DNA of 64,000 nt from positions 59,706,001-59,770,000 of the forward strand of contig OX419757.1 of the NCBI GenBank assembly GCA_948567375.1, given 5' to 3'. Position 1 is the first letter of the stretch. Each line of letters opens with the position of its first letter. The notes beneath the pieces are model-generated. The model saw nothing but the letters and a program-made list of their open reading frames with translations, searched no databases and was not told the origin of the DNA. This document shows, piece by piece, positions 23,352-35,761 of this stretch. The DNA comes from Lunularia cruciata. Its lineage: Eukaryota > Streptophyta > Marchantiopsida > Lunulariales > Lunulariaceae. The translations under genes were made by a program, and so were the position numbers.

Positions 23352-24691
23352 AAACTATTTATTTACTTATTTGTTTATGGAAAACAAAAAACAAAAAAAT
23401 GGAGTGCAAGGGATAGAGAGCACGGGGCCCATGAAACAAAACCAAAGAGCGTGGCACTCCTTGAAGGCTGTCTTACATCGACTCTACCTATATCATTTGA
23501 CACAGCATACTTAACATAGGTAGTATTTGCCGGTATATTTCATGCCTTGAAGCTGCAGAAGAGAGTCCTCTAAAGATAGAGGGTAAAATCTCCGCAGTTT
23601 ATATAGCATGGATAGAAAGCCTCTATTCATCCCCCATTAGACTTTACGCGACCGCTCTCAGATTTCTTGGGAAGAACTTGAATATTCCCTAATCAGACTG
23701 ATGTTTCAATTGAAAAACATGGGGCCGAGGTCGACTCCATTACAAGCAATTTGATATCTCAACAGTATCAAGCAGGCACCGACATGGTAGACTTCGTATA
23801 GTAGACAACATCATATGAGAAACTACGTAAACCATTCTTTTCATAGAGAGGGGTTCTCTCTCTGTCGTTTCTTTCTCTCTCACAGGAGCTGACATAACTC
23901 AAAGATGATGCGAGAGAATATGTATGCTGTAGTGCTCGCTTTTTATTTGTGATGCCAGTGATGCTTTCGACGCTGTCGAATGGAGAGAAAAGGAGGGCAC
24001 AAAAGGACAGAGCAATCCAGTGCTGTGTGGCTGTGTATCTATCCTTCACCTGCATCCAAACACACACGGACTAACCTGGAGCTGAAGGAGACAAGTTTGC
24101 TGAAGCTAGCAGGACCTCACAGCAAAGCTTACTGCGATCCAGTGAGAGACAGGAGACCTATTCTGGTGTAGATTGTATTGCAAATGGTCCCTATTTTCTC
24201 CTAAGGTCGGACTTGGACCTTTCGTCTCTCTTCCCCGAGAGCGGGGTAATTGACTGGAAGAAGACAAAGCTCAGTAAACAGGTGGAGGAAGTTCGAATAC
24301 TCCACTTGGGACGCAGATAGCTGTTTTGAATAAAAAATCTGTTTATACTAAGTCCACGGAGATCTTAATACACCTACTTTTATCTGCCTTCGCTCAATCT
24401 GCAAGTGTGGAGGTGCTTCTCCCCCGGCTCTCTTTCTAGAGTTTCGGGTGAATCGAGTTAGTTGACGTCTGTAGAAAGTTGGGAATAAGATACCCGTCTC
24501 TCGATGTTACAATAATACGTGAAAAATCTGATCAATGGACGGATGTCCGACTCTATCGCGGTGCTTGACAGGACGTCTAGCTGTTTCCAGGCATGTCTTT
24601 TACCACAGCAAGTAATCGTCACCTCTTGACTACTGATTTAGAATCCAAAGGGATGGATGACTCAACTGGTGCTGAAGCTGGAGCATTCAGT
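23352..24691. other. Upstream flank of the pectinesterase gene
   Basis: No supported gene. The region is less AT-rich than the window average and leads into the pectinesterase promoter. No other regulatory motif is claimed. Confidence 0.5.
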
Positions 24692-24699
24692 TATATAAT
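24692..24699 (+). promoter_or_regulatory. Candidate TATA box of the pectinesterase gene
   Basis: TATATAAT lies about 215 bp upstream of the ATG at 24914, in otherwise GC-balanced sequence. This distance leaves room for a 5' leader of roughly 180 nt. The assignment rests only on sequence and position. Confidence 0.35.
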
Positions 24700-24913
24700 C
24701 CAGCTTGGGCAAAGGGAGTTTCAGCCATTGTTCGTCTGCCCCTCTTCCGACACCACGGGAGGGCAGCTTCGTGACGTTTCGAAGCCTCATTTTATGGACA
24801 GTGATCTTCGGAAACCTGCACAGTGACCGAGAGACCTCGAAGCACCGCTCTCGTGTGGCAGGTATCGATCATCAAGCTGAACAGCCTCATCTCCCCTGTT
24901 CGGCTGTGGCACA

Positions 24914-26955
24914 ATGAGAGCCCAGGCGTTTTTGATTTTCTGTCTCTTGGCAGCCGCAGCCTTCGTAGTCCAAGCGAAGAAACCTTCAAAATGGTCAGAC
25001 AAGGATATCGAAGAGGAGTACAAGGAATGGATAAGTCGGATGAGCCAGAAGCACGCCAGTAAGGTTTCACCTAAGGATGCTGTGGGAGTGAACTTTGCTA
25101 CCAAAGCTGCCGAGGGTGAGGAGAAGTACATAGTCGTAGACAAGAATGGAGGAGGACAGTTCAAGAGCGTCAAGAAGGCTATTGCATCCATCCCCAAAGG
25201 AGCAAAAGAGCGCTACATTGTCCAAATTAAAGCCGGTGTCTACAGGTACTTCGTGGTTTAATCACGTGTCGATTACTTATTCACGTGCTTCGTCTGGTGA
25301 CTTTACCCTTGAAAACTTTTAGCGACTTCTGACCAATAGGTCATGAGCTTTGAGCGTTCACAATTAGTTACGCCTCATGACTTGAAAATCCATTATCAGA
25401 GCGATGCATGCATGTGAAATCTTGCATAGTATCATGTTACAGCTTTATGTGGCACTCAACTAACCTCTTCGAAACAAACAGGGAGAACGTGAAAATTGCA
25501 TCAGGAATGGGTCCCATCACACTTCAGGGAGAAGGAAATACAAAGACCAAAATTACCTATAACCTTGATGCCACCAAGGCTGGCGGCACCCTCAAGAGTG
25601 CATCCGTTTCAGTTAAATCTGACCACTTCATTGCCAAGGATATTGCATTCGAGGTAGCTCTCTCTCCTTTCAATCAATAGTGAAGACCAGAGCTGAGATA
25701 AGAACGATAATGCAAATGGTGTATCTGTCAGTGTTGTCTCTACAGCCTGCACTCCACTCCATTTTGATTGACAGCTTGTTCAGGTTTTCGTGTAAATCCC
25801 GTAACTTGACTTCAGATATGGACGTAGTTATCGAAAGCTGTCCAAGTGCGGTAGATTCACTAATTTACATTATGCTCGCAGAACACTGCCCCATCGCCCC
25901 CTCCGGGTGCAGTCGGCAAGCAAGCTGTTGCTTTTGAAATCTCTGGTGACAAGGCAGCCTTTTACCGTGTTGCATTTTTGGGTTACCAAGATACTCTATA
26001 CGACAGGTATGGCCGACATTACTTCAAGGATTGTTACATCCGAGGAACTATTGATTACATCTTCGGGAACGGTCAATCCTACTACGAGGTACGCCCATTT
26101 ATTTGTTTACTGTTTTTATTCGCCTTTCTTGTCACTCCTCTCAATTCACTGGCCTGAGTTCCCCTTTGCTTCTACGCAGACCTGCTACTTGGAATCCGTC
26201 GCTGAGACATTCGGGTCGCTTTCAGCACAAAAGAGGATGACCGCACAGGAGGAGACGGGTTATTCTTTTGTCGATTGTACCGTGAAGGGAACAGGCTACT
26301 TATACCTGTCAAGAGCATGGGGACCTTACTCGAGAGTGGTTTTCATCAGGACATACTTCGATGGTATTATTCGTCCGGAGGGCTGGTACAACTGGGGAGT
26401 GCCCGACAGAGAGAAGTAAGCTTCCTCACATTATGAATCTGGTTACTAATGATCGTTACGAGAGTCTCAATTGTCACCTATTATGTCCAACTCAGAAACT
26501 GAGGATTGTATTCTGAACCGTAGCTCAACCCATATCTCAAGGGTTCCAGATAGGAAGTACAGTCCACGACAGTAATTGTTGAAGCTCCTCCTCACTCCCC
26601 TAGCTAATCTCAAAGAAGTCATCAATGAGTCTTCCGGCAAAACGTGAGCAGCAGTGCGTCCATCCTGCAATTTATGTCAGTCAATACAGGCGGCTAAGAA
26701 AGTACTGTCACGCATGTCCGGTTTCAAACAATTCGATTTCGTTCTGAGTAGATGCAATTTCACAAGTGACTGACTCGCTGATTCGTATTGTAATCCAGAA
26801 CTGCTTTCTATGGGGAGTACAAATGTTACGGCCCAGGCGCTAACAGACAAGGCCGAGAGTACTGGTCCTACGAGTTGACTAATAACCAGGTGGCTCCCTT
26901 CCTTACAACGGAATGGGTCGATGGTAGTGAATGGATTCCAAGAGGTGCCCAGTAA
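24914..26955 (+). CDS. Pectinesterase (pectin methylesterase, CE8), secreted
   Basis: Demethylesterifies cell-wall homogalacturonan. Five exons with GT-AG borders: 24914-25245, 25482-25653, 25882-26088, 26180-26415 and 26799-26955, joining in frame to 367 residues. Residues 1-21 ([21 protein letters not shown]) form a signal peptide. The CE8 right-handed helix follows, with [23 protein letters not shown] (Gln182), GYQDTLY (Gln204, Asp205), DYIFG (Asp226) and LSRAWG (Arg282, Trp284). All catalytic residues are present; the usual DFIFG is DYIFG. There is no N-terminal PMEI/PRO domain, so this is the short type. Exon 1 begins at the first ATG with a signal peptide directly after it. Stop TAA at 26953. 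Introns are 236, 228, 91 and 383 bp. Confidence 0.93.
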
Positions 26956-28991
26956 GCTGTACCCGTTTGTTGCTGCCGCTGAGGATTCAAATCGAAGTTG
27001 AATCAATGGTTGAACCAAGCACAGCTTCCTGCTGTGTTAACTCGAGGGGAATTCATGACATTGAAGGAATTTGAAATTGAAGGAAAGATTCGTGAGCATT
27101 AAAGCCTAAGTGACGTGAAGTGAATTTAGTTAGAGTACGTTACTTCTGCCAGGCAGAAAACAGAGTTCCCTTGTGCACAATTAAAAAAGGAGTTTGTCCT
27201 CAATTTGGGAGGATACGAAAAGAAATTATGTCGCCCTTTTCAAATCAATGTATCAAGATTCAAATAAGAGAAACTTTTGTCCACCTTGGGAGTTATGGTT
27301 GTACACGAGCAAAATTGAAGCAAGAGACGTATAACTGTTACATGTCCACGATGATAAGACCTATTATCTCTGCAAATTTGTAGAATCTGCGATCAAGTAA
27401 GTTGTTTGTCCTCCAACCACGATACTTTTTCTGTATTGATATAGTGGAGCAGGTGAAACAAGAAGTTGAGACCATGGCAGGCACATTATGGATTGTAAAG
27501 CCCCCGATGAACAGTAGGAGTTGTCCTTATGTAGGGACTTGAGACTCGAAATGTACCTCTGGCGAAAACTAGTTTAGTTCATTAACGTATGTCGTCAGAG
27601 AATGTGGAATTGTGGCGTCGTACACGACTGGCTTGCGCAGCTTGGAATTTGCACGGCTTGCAAAAAAATTAGATGTCGTCAGCAAGGTGTATCCATCACA
27701 GGATAGGAAAGGACGGACGTATTTTATTTTTGAATCCTTCCCCCCATTTAGCGTCGAAAACTCGCAAATTCTCCTAAATGACCTCCAGACAACTCATTCG
27801 TATCTGACGCAAATGAGAAAACTTGTACCTCAGTGAACGAGTTGCACCCTCTGACAAAAGTCACACTCCCCGTGAGGAGACATGGAACAAATATCGCATA
27901 AGGAAGAGAAACGGACTTTGCGTCAAATAGATGTACGTAAAGTGCGAAAAGCAACTCTGTACCAGAATCCGTTTCGAATCCTTCTCAATCTGCTGTATGA
28001 TACATCTCAATACTCTTGCTACTCCGAACCTGCTGGTAGAAGAGAATAACGTTCCCATCATAAGATTCACAGCTTCCACCAAGTCTACTGTGGTTGCTAA
28101 AGAATTTGCCTCTCAAACTTTATTAGTTACTTACGAATAGGAATGCAGCATCCAATGGGAGACCACATCAGAGAAACAAAAGCAACAGGGCTCACAACTT
28201 TCACCTTTATGTGGTTTCCTATGAAGATGACAGCCATAATTTCGAGTTAGTAGGCCTGTACCTACTCAACACTGTTGTGACGAAACTGACGTATGAGCTA
28301 TGGAAAAAGCCAGATCGCCAGCTCACAGCACCCAACGCTAGGTTTGCTTGTTAGCCAAAAGTCCAGCTAGCCGTAGCTCAATCTTTCTACGTGAGGAACT
28401 CGTCAAACCACTGATATAATTGCTGAGCGCAATTCTGGTCGCCGCAGTTTTTGAGTAGAAACAATTGCCGAGAAAGAAAAACAGAAGCCTGATGTTTTGG
28501 AAGATACGCTGGTGGAAATTATATGCATGTTGGTGCACTAGCCTACGCCTGTAGGAACAAAGGTTTTGACATAAATCCCTTTGCATGGTTTTGGAAAACA
28601 TTCCAGCACAGTTGACGGCATTCCTGTGCTGTGCAAATCACACAGCACACGCTACGATTGTCTAATCGGCAACATGTGTATCGTGACCCCTGTAGATACT
28701 GGATATCAAGATTCAAGATTAAGAGTTTGACGTCATGTAGGGGTCAAGTGAAACCGACAGTTCGAGATAGAACCAGTTAATCTACTCAACCCATACGTAA
28801 TTTTCGGACGGGATATGCGGCATAGAGCGTGCGAGTCTATTTCTCCCGCAGTGGTCAACTTCACTTCCTAAGTTGGTTAAAGTGGGCAAACTTTAACAAA
28901 CTTTAAACTTTAACAAACTTTTCGATGTTTAAGCGGAAGATCCATAACTCACTTCTGTAACTTTTCTTCATCGTATCCTGGAATTACATCA

Positions 28992-29061
28992 TTGCGTCCT
29001 AACCTATTTGGTTTGTTATCACCTCGCAAAGTTGGTAACAAACCAAACAAGTTAGGATGCA
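28992..29061. repeat. Imperfect inverted repeat, hairpin of about 28 bp
   Basis: The left arm (from tgcgtcctaacc to tttggtttgtta) pairs with the right arm (taacaaaccaaacaa to gttaggatgca) around a short loop. There are about three mismatches, all consistent with transitions. No second copy was seen in the window. It could be a remnant of a small foldback element or a short RNA hairpin. Confidence 0.7.
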
Positions 29062-29464
29062 GCAGACTTTGGGGGGAGTTCGATACCAGCGACATGAGCG
29101 GTTTATGCATGCCACTCCTGAATCTATCCTTCATCGTTTCAACGTGTCACTTCTCAAGTGAAGTATCAGGACTAAAAAAAGTGATGGAGAATACCAGTCA
29201 GACCTTATGATTAGTATTGAATGGAAAAGCCAATGTACTCCATTTGCAACACTAAATTCAGTCTCTAAAGTGGTGTAATTGATTACCTGCTTTAAATGTG
29301 TAAATGTGTACCTCGTAGTAAGAGTTCCAAGAAGCCTCGGATCAATGGCTTATTCTCCGACTTTTGGAAGTCGGAATCGTCTTTATCCTCTCGATTCTTC
29401 CATTCAGCTTTTACTATGCAGAAAACCACTCATTTCTGAACATGGGTGGTTTTCTGAGCGGAGA

Positions 29465-29490
29465 CCCCCCAAACCACCCCCCGCCCCCCC
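29465..29490 (-). other. G-rich run with quadruplex potential on the minus strand
   Basis: The plus strand has C6, C6 and C7 blocks within 26 bp, with short spacers. The minus strand thus has enough G runs for an intramolecular quadruplex. No gene lies next to it. Confidence 0.5.
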
Positions 29491-31000
29491 ACGGGCTATC
29501 TACAAAGCAAGCATGAATTGAATATCGCGGTCATTTGATTTATACCCTGACAAGGATGGACATTGATTGGACAAGGTTACAGTGTGATCCACATTAGATT
29601 TCGGACTGTGGTGTTCTGAGATTTGCACTATCTGGGTCAACACTTTTACCTGAGTGTCGGTCTCAAATTCTTAAGCCTCTTATCTCTCCGAAAGATCATC
29701 CATACTATAAGCGCTTGCATTCATGTCGATTTCATCTCGCGCTTCTTCACTCTCTATGACTATTGCCTGCACAATACAGTGGCTAAAGATTCTTCAACAT
29801 TTATGTTTGCTTTTGGCCTAAGGTGCTGAAAGGTAGCATGACATGACCCAGCACCACGGTGTATGTGCTATATGTTGCCCCTAAAATCGGCAATCGCGTC
29901 CCGCCATTGTTCTGTTATGATGCATTTACGAATTCGTCGTCCAAGTTCAGCCCTGCCTTCAAAGTTATCATGATGCAGTAGAGCTTAGAGCCAGATCTTT
30001 GTGGGAGTGTTTACTGCACTAGTTATATACGTTAGATTTCCGTATCTCGACACGTTGACCTTCCATCATGCAAGTCAAAACAAGCTTTTAAAGATAGACT
30101 CTAACAGTCAGTGGAGTCAGTTTCAATTAACTTCCATGCTGCAACGAATCCTCCGGAATCTGTGGTCCATGAGAGAGCCAGGGAAAGACTCAACATATAT
30201 TTGGCACTTGAATTTTGACGGTACCCTTAGAAACCTTGATCATGATGTGGCACGAGACATGGCATCCGTTTTCTCTCCATCTACACCTGAAGTTGTTCTT
30301 TCAAAGTGTTAAGACAGAGTTTCGCTCTAACTCTTTTAACTCGACCTGAACTTCTCAGGCCTGACCTCGGCCTGGCTCTCTCACCCTTACCAATGTGACC
30401 TATCTACGATCGGTTGTCATTTCTTTGCATCTCGAAGTTTGCTCGATGGCTTTGTCACTCTTTTGGGCGTCGATGCTCGATCGAAGTGGTGTACAATCGG
30501 CATAATCTTCTTCTTTCGCTCCTCGATCGAAGTGGTTAAGAAACGGCTTTGACCTTCTACACTGGATAAAAGAAACGGGGTGGGGTTCACGATTGATCCG
30601 AAAACTTAGAACCCCTTAGCGACTGATTTCCACTACGGAATTAAAACACCCTAATGCTGCGACACCATCTCGTCTTTTCCCAACTTTGACAAATAGGCGC
30701 CACGATGGTCCAAGTAACATACGAACCTTTCTTAAGTCTTTGGCCAACTGGGGCACCCGGTAAGTCGAACTGACGATTTCGCGGCACCGTTAAAGTGTTT
30801 GCCGATAGTTTGTTCTACTCAATGCAGCCATAATCCATGAAAATTCCTTCCTGTATTTAGGTGGATAGATAGAAAAAGGATAAATTTGTTTGAGGAAACG
30901 GTTGGTCATTATGTTCCTTCTTAATTTCTGTTCTTTGAAACTTTCAACTGTGTACATTCTCTTTTGTATTTTGTAGTGACTAGAAAAGATCCAATCCTTC

Positions 31001-33500
31001 TCAGTTCGTAATATTCTCAACGTTTTCACATAAGAATTGGAAATTTACTTTTGTAAAGACGAATCAATAAGATAATTCACTGATAGAAAATGCTCTAATG
31101 CGTTTCTTAACCGCTTTGTATATGAGTGGACTTTTACCTTTATGCTTGGATTTGTAAATAGAAATGAATAAACAAATTCACTGATATAAAATTCTCAAAA
31201 TTCTTATTCTACTAGAATAATTCAGCTAATATAGTGATGCTCGAGCATTTCACTTATTGAAATTTTACCTTCGTAATACGCTATATGTTATGTATATATT
31301 ATTTCTTTCGTATTTTCCTTCTTAATGTTCAACAAGGATTTTAACAAATTTTATAGCAATAGGGAGTTATTTTATATTGATATGTTTTTGAATGCTCATA
31401 AGATTTTGATAGTACTTTTAATGCACTTCTTGCACCATTATAATTTGATAGTTTCTAATTTGATAATTTAGCTTGTTGGATCTATAATATATAATAATAA
31501 TCCAAAGTTAGATAACCATGTTAGCTACGTAAGAAAGTAAATAACATTCTTCTTGACATTGCATTTCTTTTATTTGTCTCAAGTTTGACCTTTTGGGTTG
31601 GTGGTACGGTGATATCAATGAGATAAATCATTATTTTTCAATTTAATATCTCTATTGAAAGAGTATGTTATTCTTATTGAAATAATTTTATAGAAAATAT
31701 ATTATTTTCTAAAATATAAGAACGTGTATATATAATATATATATATTTCTGCCTAACTATTTTTTATCTTCAAAGTAGAAGTTCTATGTGGTTATCATAG
31801 ATATCTAAGGGTAATTTTTATGAAATCTTATAAGTTAGTAGTATTAGAAAAGATTTTTTTTCTAATAGTATTACAATCTTATTAGTAGAGTTTGATTTCA
31901 AGTTCTAAATAAAATAATTCAAATGTTACTATTGATGTTATTAAGTATACATCAAAATGTTGTAAGAATTAATAACTAAAATTCAATTAGCAAAATTTGA
32001 CTTCCATTGATGAGGAAAGCATAGGCAGCAACCACACAAATCATTGTAAACCACAAACATTGCCACACAAATTGCCTCCAAATGCCATGTATAGCATTTG
32101 CCCAAAGGTATGCAGTTTACATAGGTTTGAGGTGGTTCGCACAAAACAAAAATAGTGGATTGTGTGGCATTGGGAGGCTCAATTTTCATAGCATTTTGGT
32201 GTTTTGCATGGCATTTAGGATATCATTATCTGCATTTTAACCCAACTCTTTGGTTTGCATGATTCTTATATTAGTATATAAGTGATATCCGTCCTTTACT
32301 TCTTGACATATGCTTGATCACACCCACATCAACACCTTCTTGTTTCTCACAAGGACATATATAGCAAAGTTTAGGGTGAATATTTGTCTCATCATGTTCA
32401 CTTGCATAAAATGTAAGGTTCAATAGTTGGAATACAAAATTCTTGTCAAACCTTGATAGACTCAAGTATTTCCCTCAAGTAGGAAGAAAAAGGGTTTACA
32501 ACAATCAAATTACAAATCTTGAACTTGAAGTTTGACTACTTTGTCATACATGACGCATGTAGAATAGAATATTAATGACTTTTCATTTGGTACAAAGTAT
32601 ACATGGAAATAAATGGTATCTCAACAGGTGTTGCAACACATGCATTAGCACTCAGAGTTGCAGATAAATTTCTTAAGGTTTTGAAATATTTTTCTAATAA
32701 TTCTTCACTATCAAGTTTTATAAATGGAAGGTCCTCTAGTAATTTTTTTTGTATTGATATATCAACCGGTCTGGTATATGATGCCACCAGAATTGGCATG
32801 TTTAACTCTAAGTTCATGAATATGGATTGTATGGACAATTCCTTGTTGTAGGTACTCAATTGGCATGTTTTACTCTAAGTTCATGAATATTGATTGTATG
32901 GACAATTCCTTATTGTAGGTATTCATGATACAAACATCAAAGACCTGATGCTTGAGCTTATCTTCCACTAAGTAGTTTAACATCACTAAAGTGTCACCAT
33001 AGTTAAATGAAAATATCTGCTAAGTAGTGGATGACATTTCATTATTTAGTTGGTGAAAAAACTAAGAGAAACCAACAAAGTGAAACTCACCATCAATATC
33101 AATAAAACTTATCAAGACCAATACCAAATCAATAGTATGCAACGGTATAATACTTAAGGGTAGCCTACATGGTACATGCTATCTAGGTAACCGCTCTCTC
33201 TAGTGCATCATGAAATCTAGAATACATAGTGTGTGGTATAAAGAAAGGACTATAGTACCACATTCATCTCCTCAGAAGGATGCATCTTTGGCTCACAAAA
33301 GGATCATCCAAGAAGCACATAAGGATCAATACTATAGTCCCTAAAACGGCCTAGGGTCCACTCCTCCTCTAGAAATTTAATAGCGGCATTGTAGAGACTT
33401 TAAATCTACTAGAGGAGCTACAAGTCTATCTACTAAGGAGGTGAATGAAGCACTAGGTGTATCAAAAGTAGAAAATATAGCAGGATGTATAGCTCCATGA
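31001..33500. other. AT-rich non-coding stretch
   Basis: Roughly three quarters A+T over 31.0-32.0 kb, with long A/T runs and tatata tracts. No gene seen. A 67-bp tandem duplication lies at 32,791-32,924. Confidence 0.55.
32791..32924. repeat. 67-bp tandem duplication
   Basis: aattggcatgttt...aagttcatgaatat...gattgtatggacaattcctt occurs at 32791-32857 and 32858-32924 with about five differences. Confidence 0.85.
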
Positions 33501-33534
33501 GGGTGGTTTCTACTATAAGGAAGAGCATCACTAT

Positions 33535-33835
33535 CTACAATAAGTATATATCTCTAAGAGATAAATCTAATAATGGAATTATATTGCAAGGTCTAACCAT
33601 GAACCCTCTATACTCATCAATATATCCATCCTTCCCTGAAAGGCAAGCCATGAGCTGTGACCCTTTGTGTACTCCTTTTGATATCAAACCTTGATCCCAC
33701 AAGGATCGCAATAAGAGCTCCACCTCCTTTTTTAGACCACTAGTCCAAAGGATCACCTCAAAATGTGTGATACAATACTCCATGAATTCCTTGAGTTTGG
33801 GATGAGGGATATACCATGGATTATTGCTTGCCCTA
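33535..33835 (-). pseudogene. FCP1/HAD phosphatase-like fragment, split by a chromovirus
   Basis: The minus frame reads YYRASNNPWYIPHPKLKEF, then EYCITHFEVILWTSGLKKEV, continuing to VHKGSQLMACLSGKDGYIDEY. The block with '..HFEV..WTS...' after a 'HP.L.EF..YC' lead resembles the FCP1-homology (CTD small phosphatase, HAD fold) domain. The chromovirus at 33,841-40,103 is inserted directly upstream. Across it, sequence just right of 40,108 would encode MKGWCYY immediately before, where the family has its DxD catalytic loop; here the Asp is not conserved. The reading is therefore a decayed domain. Family assignment is from motif memory only. Confidence 0.45.
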
Positions 33836-33840
33836 TAATA
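33836..33840. repeat. Left TSD (taata) of chromovirus A
   Basis: taata here and at 40104-40108, directly outside the two LTRs. Confidence 0.85.
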
Positions 33841-34418
33841 TGTAATACTCCAAGGACAAGAAAAGAGAGAAAACACAGATTGCACACTCAAACATTCAAT
33901 GCCCCAAGGGAGCACCTTCTCTTTATTATATAGACAAAGAGGATCTCCTCCAAGGAAGCTCCACCATAGGATTAGGGACACAGATAGGTGACATGTCAGC
34001 AAGCTCCACCCTTGGATTACTTACTTGGATGGGTGACCTGTCTGGTCTAGGTCCTATCTGGTTGGTCAAACAAGCTTTGACTGGAGGGAATCTTTTAGGG
34101 AATCTTCTTGTAGGAATCTCAGAATCACGTAAGGTACCGTTGGAAAGCTCTCGACGAGACAAAGCAGGGGGAGGGAAGGCCAACCATTACTCCATTGGGG
34201 GGGGAATCTGCACATTTTTTAGGCCTAATTCATCCGTTTAGGCCTCCAAAATTGCCTTCAAAGATTTCAGGCATATTTTGGTTCCTACTCTATTAGTAGA
34301 AGTCCCCTTTTGGTGATACCTCTTTCTGATCTGTTTTGGCCATCATGTATAACACCATTCTAGAAGTTACCAAACCGAATTTCACATCTAGATCATATGG
34401 CTAACCCTTGGTATTATA
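33841..34418 (-). repeat. 3' LTR of chromovirus A
   Basis: 578 bp, starting tgtaatac and ending gtattata on the plus strand. It aligns end to end with 39521-40103. The last dinucleotide would be CA but is TA here. Differences from its partner are mostly transitions, plus a 4-bp indel (ctcagaatcacgt|aagg against cacgtgagtaagg) and G-run length changes. Confidence 0.9.
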
Positions 34419-34434
34419 GACCTCCCTCCTTTTA
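34419..34434 (-). other. Polypurine tract of chromovirus A
   Basis: On the minus strand AAAAGGAGGGAGGTC abuts the 3' LTR. This purine-rich stretch primes plus-strand DNA synthesis in LTR retrotransposons. Confidence 0.75.
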
Positions 34435-35761
34435 AGACGCAACGTCCTCGTTGTGCAATTGTTGCTCAAATGCTTGCACCAACATCGGTGCATGTGCCAA
34501 ATTGGTAGCGGGTTCCCAGGTTGCTTCATAGAGGGGGTAACCTTTCCATTTTACTAGATATTCCACCCGCGGATAGCGAGTACCACGCATGCGCTTTGGG
34601 AGAATCCGCTCCACTTCATATTCCTCTATGCCATCAATCAGTGTCGGACAAGGTCGAATGTCCTGTGTGGAAGGACCTTGGCCGGAACGGGGAGCATATC
34701 TGCATAGTAGGGAGACATGGAACACTGGATGGATCTTCATGTGTGGTGGTAGCTCAAGGTGATAGGCCACAGCGCCGATGCGACAAAGAATCAAGAAAGG
34801 CCCAATAAAACGAGGTCTAAGCTTACAAGATCCAACTAATGTGAGGTTGGTTGTCAATAGCCACACTTGATCCCCAACATTGAACTCCATGTGCCTACGG
34901 TGTGCATCAGCATACTGCTTTTGTCGATTTTGCGCAATTTGTAACATGTGCTTGGCGCTCTCCACACCTTGTTGGATTCTAGAAACAAATGTGTTGACTG
35001 CATCAACCTTGGTAGTCACTGGATGGATCTTCATCAAGCTAGAAGGTGTGAAGGGATGCTCACCATACATGAGGAAGAACGGAGTGACCTTGGTGGAGGC
35101 ATTCACTGAATTGTTGTAAGCAAATTCCACCAATGGTAGTAGGGTGTCCCACCTCTCTTGCTCTTCTAAGGTGAAGCTGCGTAACATGTCTTCAATCGTG
35201 CGATTAGCCCGCTCTATTTGGCCATCTATTTGTGGGTGGTAAGCTGTAGACATGGCCAACTTGGTTTTGAAGAAACCAAAGAGTGTTTGCCAAAACAAAC
35301 TAGTGAATTGGGTGCCTCTATCGGTGATGTTACTCTAGACAAGCCATGGTGAGCAAAGATTGCATCTAAGTATAGTTGAGCTAGTTGTGGAGCGGTCACC
35401 TCCTTGGTGGTAGGGCGTAGATGAATCATTTTGCTGAGCCGGTCTACAAAGACCACAATGGAGTCAAACCCTAAGGTGGTCTTGGTAATTCACGGACTAG
35501 ATCCATACTCACTTGTTCCCAACATTGGGTAGGAGTGGAGAGAGGTTGAAGGAGCCTTGTAGGAGCTTGATTAGAAGCTTTGTTCTGTTGACAAAGTAGG
35601 CAGCTACGCACATAGTCCATCACGTCGTTGCTCATCTTGGGCCAATAGTAATGGCGCTTGACTGCATCCAAGGTCTTGTCTACTCCGACATTAGCTGCAA
35701 TGGCCAAACCATGCGATCCGCTAGAATGGTGGTGTGTAATTCTGGGACATTTGGGATCCAT
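34432..35761 (-). pseudogene. Integrase and chromodomain of chromovirus A
   Basis: The zinc-binding HHCC region (HHHSSGSHG...SCLLCQQNK) is at the right end. SMDLVREL and MVFVDRLSKMIHL mark the catalytic core, and STAYHPQIDGQIERANRT contains the catalytic Glu. The stretch carrying the second Asp (around 35,300-35,345) is out of frame. The C-terminus has a chromodomain with YEVERILPKR, VEYLVKWKGYP and ATWEPATNL. The chromodomain directs integration to chromatin marks in this group. The frame is interrupted near 35,300 and 35,460. Confidence 0.85.

Larger units (their letters stand above)
26956..31000. other. Intergenic stretch right of pectinesterase
   Basis: No supported gene. An imperfect hairpin lies at 28,992-29,061 and a C-rich run at 29,465-29,490. 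A 103-codon open frame at 30,001-30,312 has no recognisable motif. Composition is intermediate up to about 30,800 and then turns strongly AT-rich. Confidence 0.5.

Noticed and set aside
24787-25197. 136-codon minus-strand ORF over pectinesterase exon 1
   Set aside because: Antisense shadow; the plus strand carries the conserved enzyme with splice sites.
30001-30312. 103-codon plus-strand ORF as a gene
   Set aside because: No recognisable motif, no splice partners, and length expected by chance in less AT-rich DNA.
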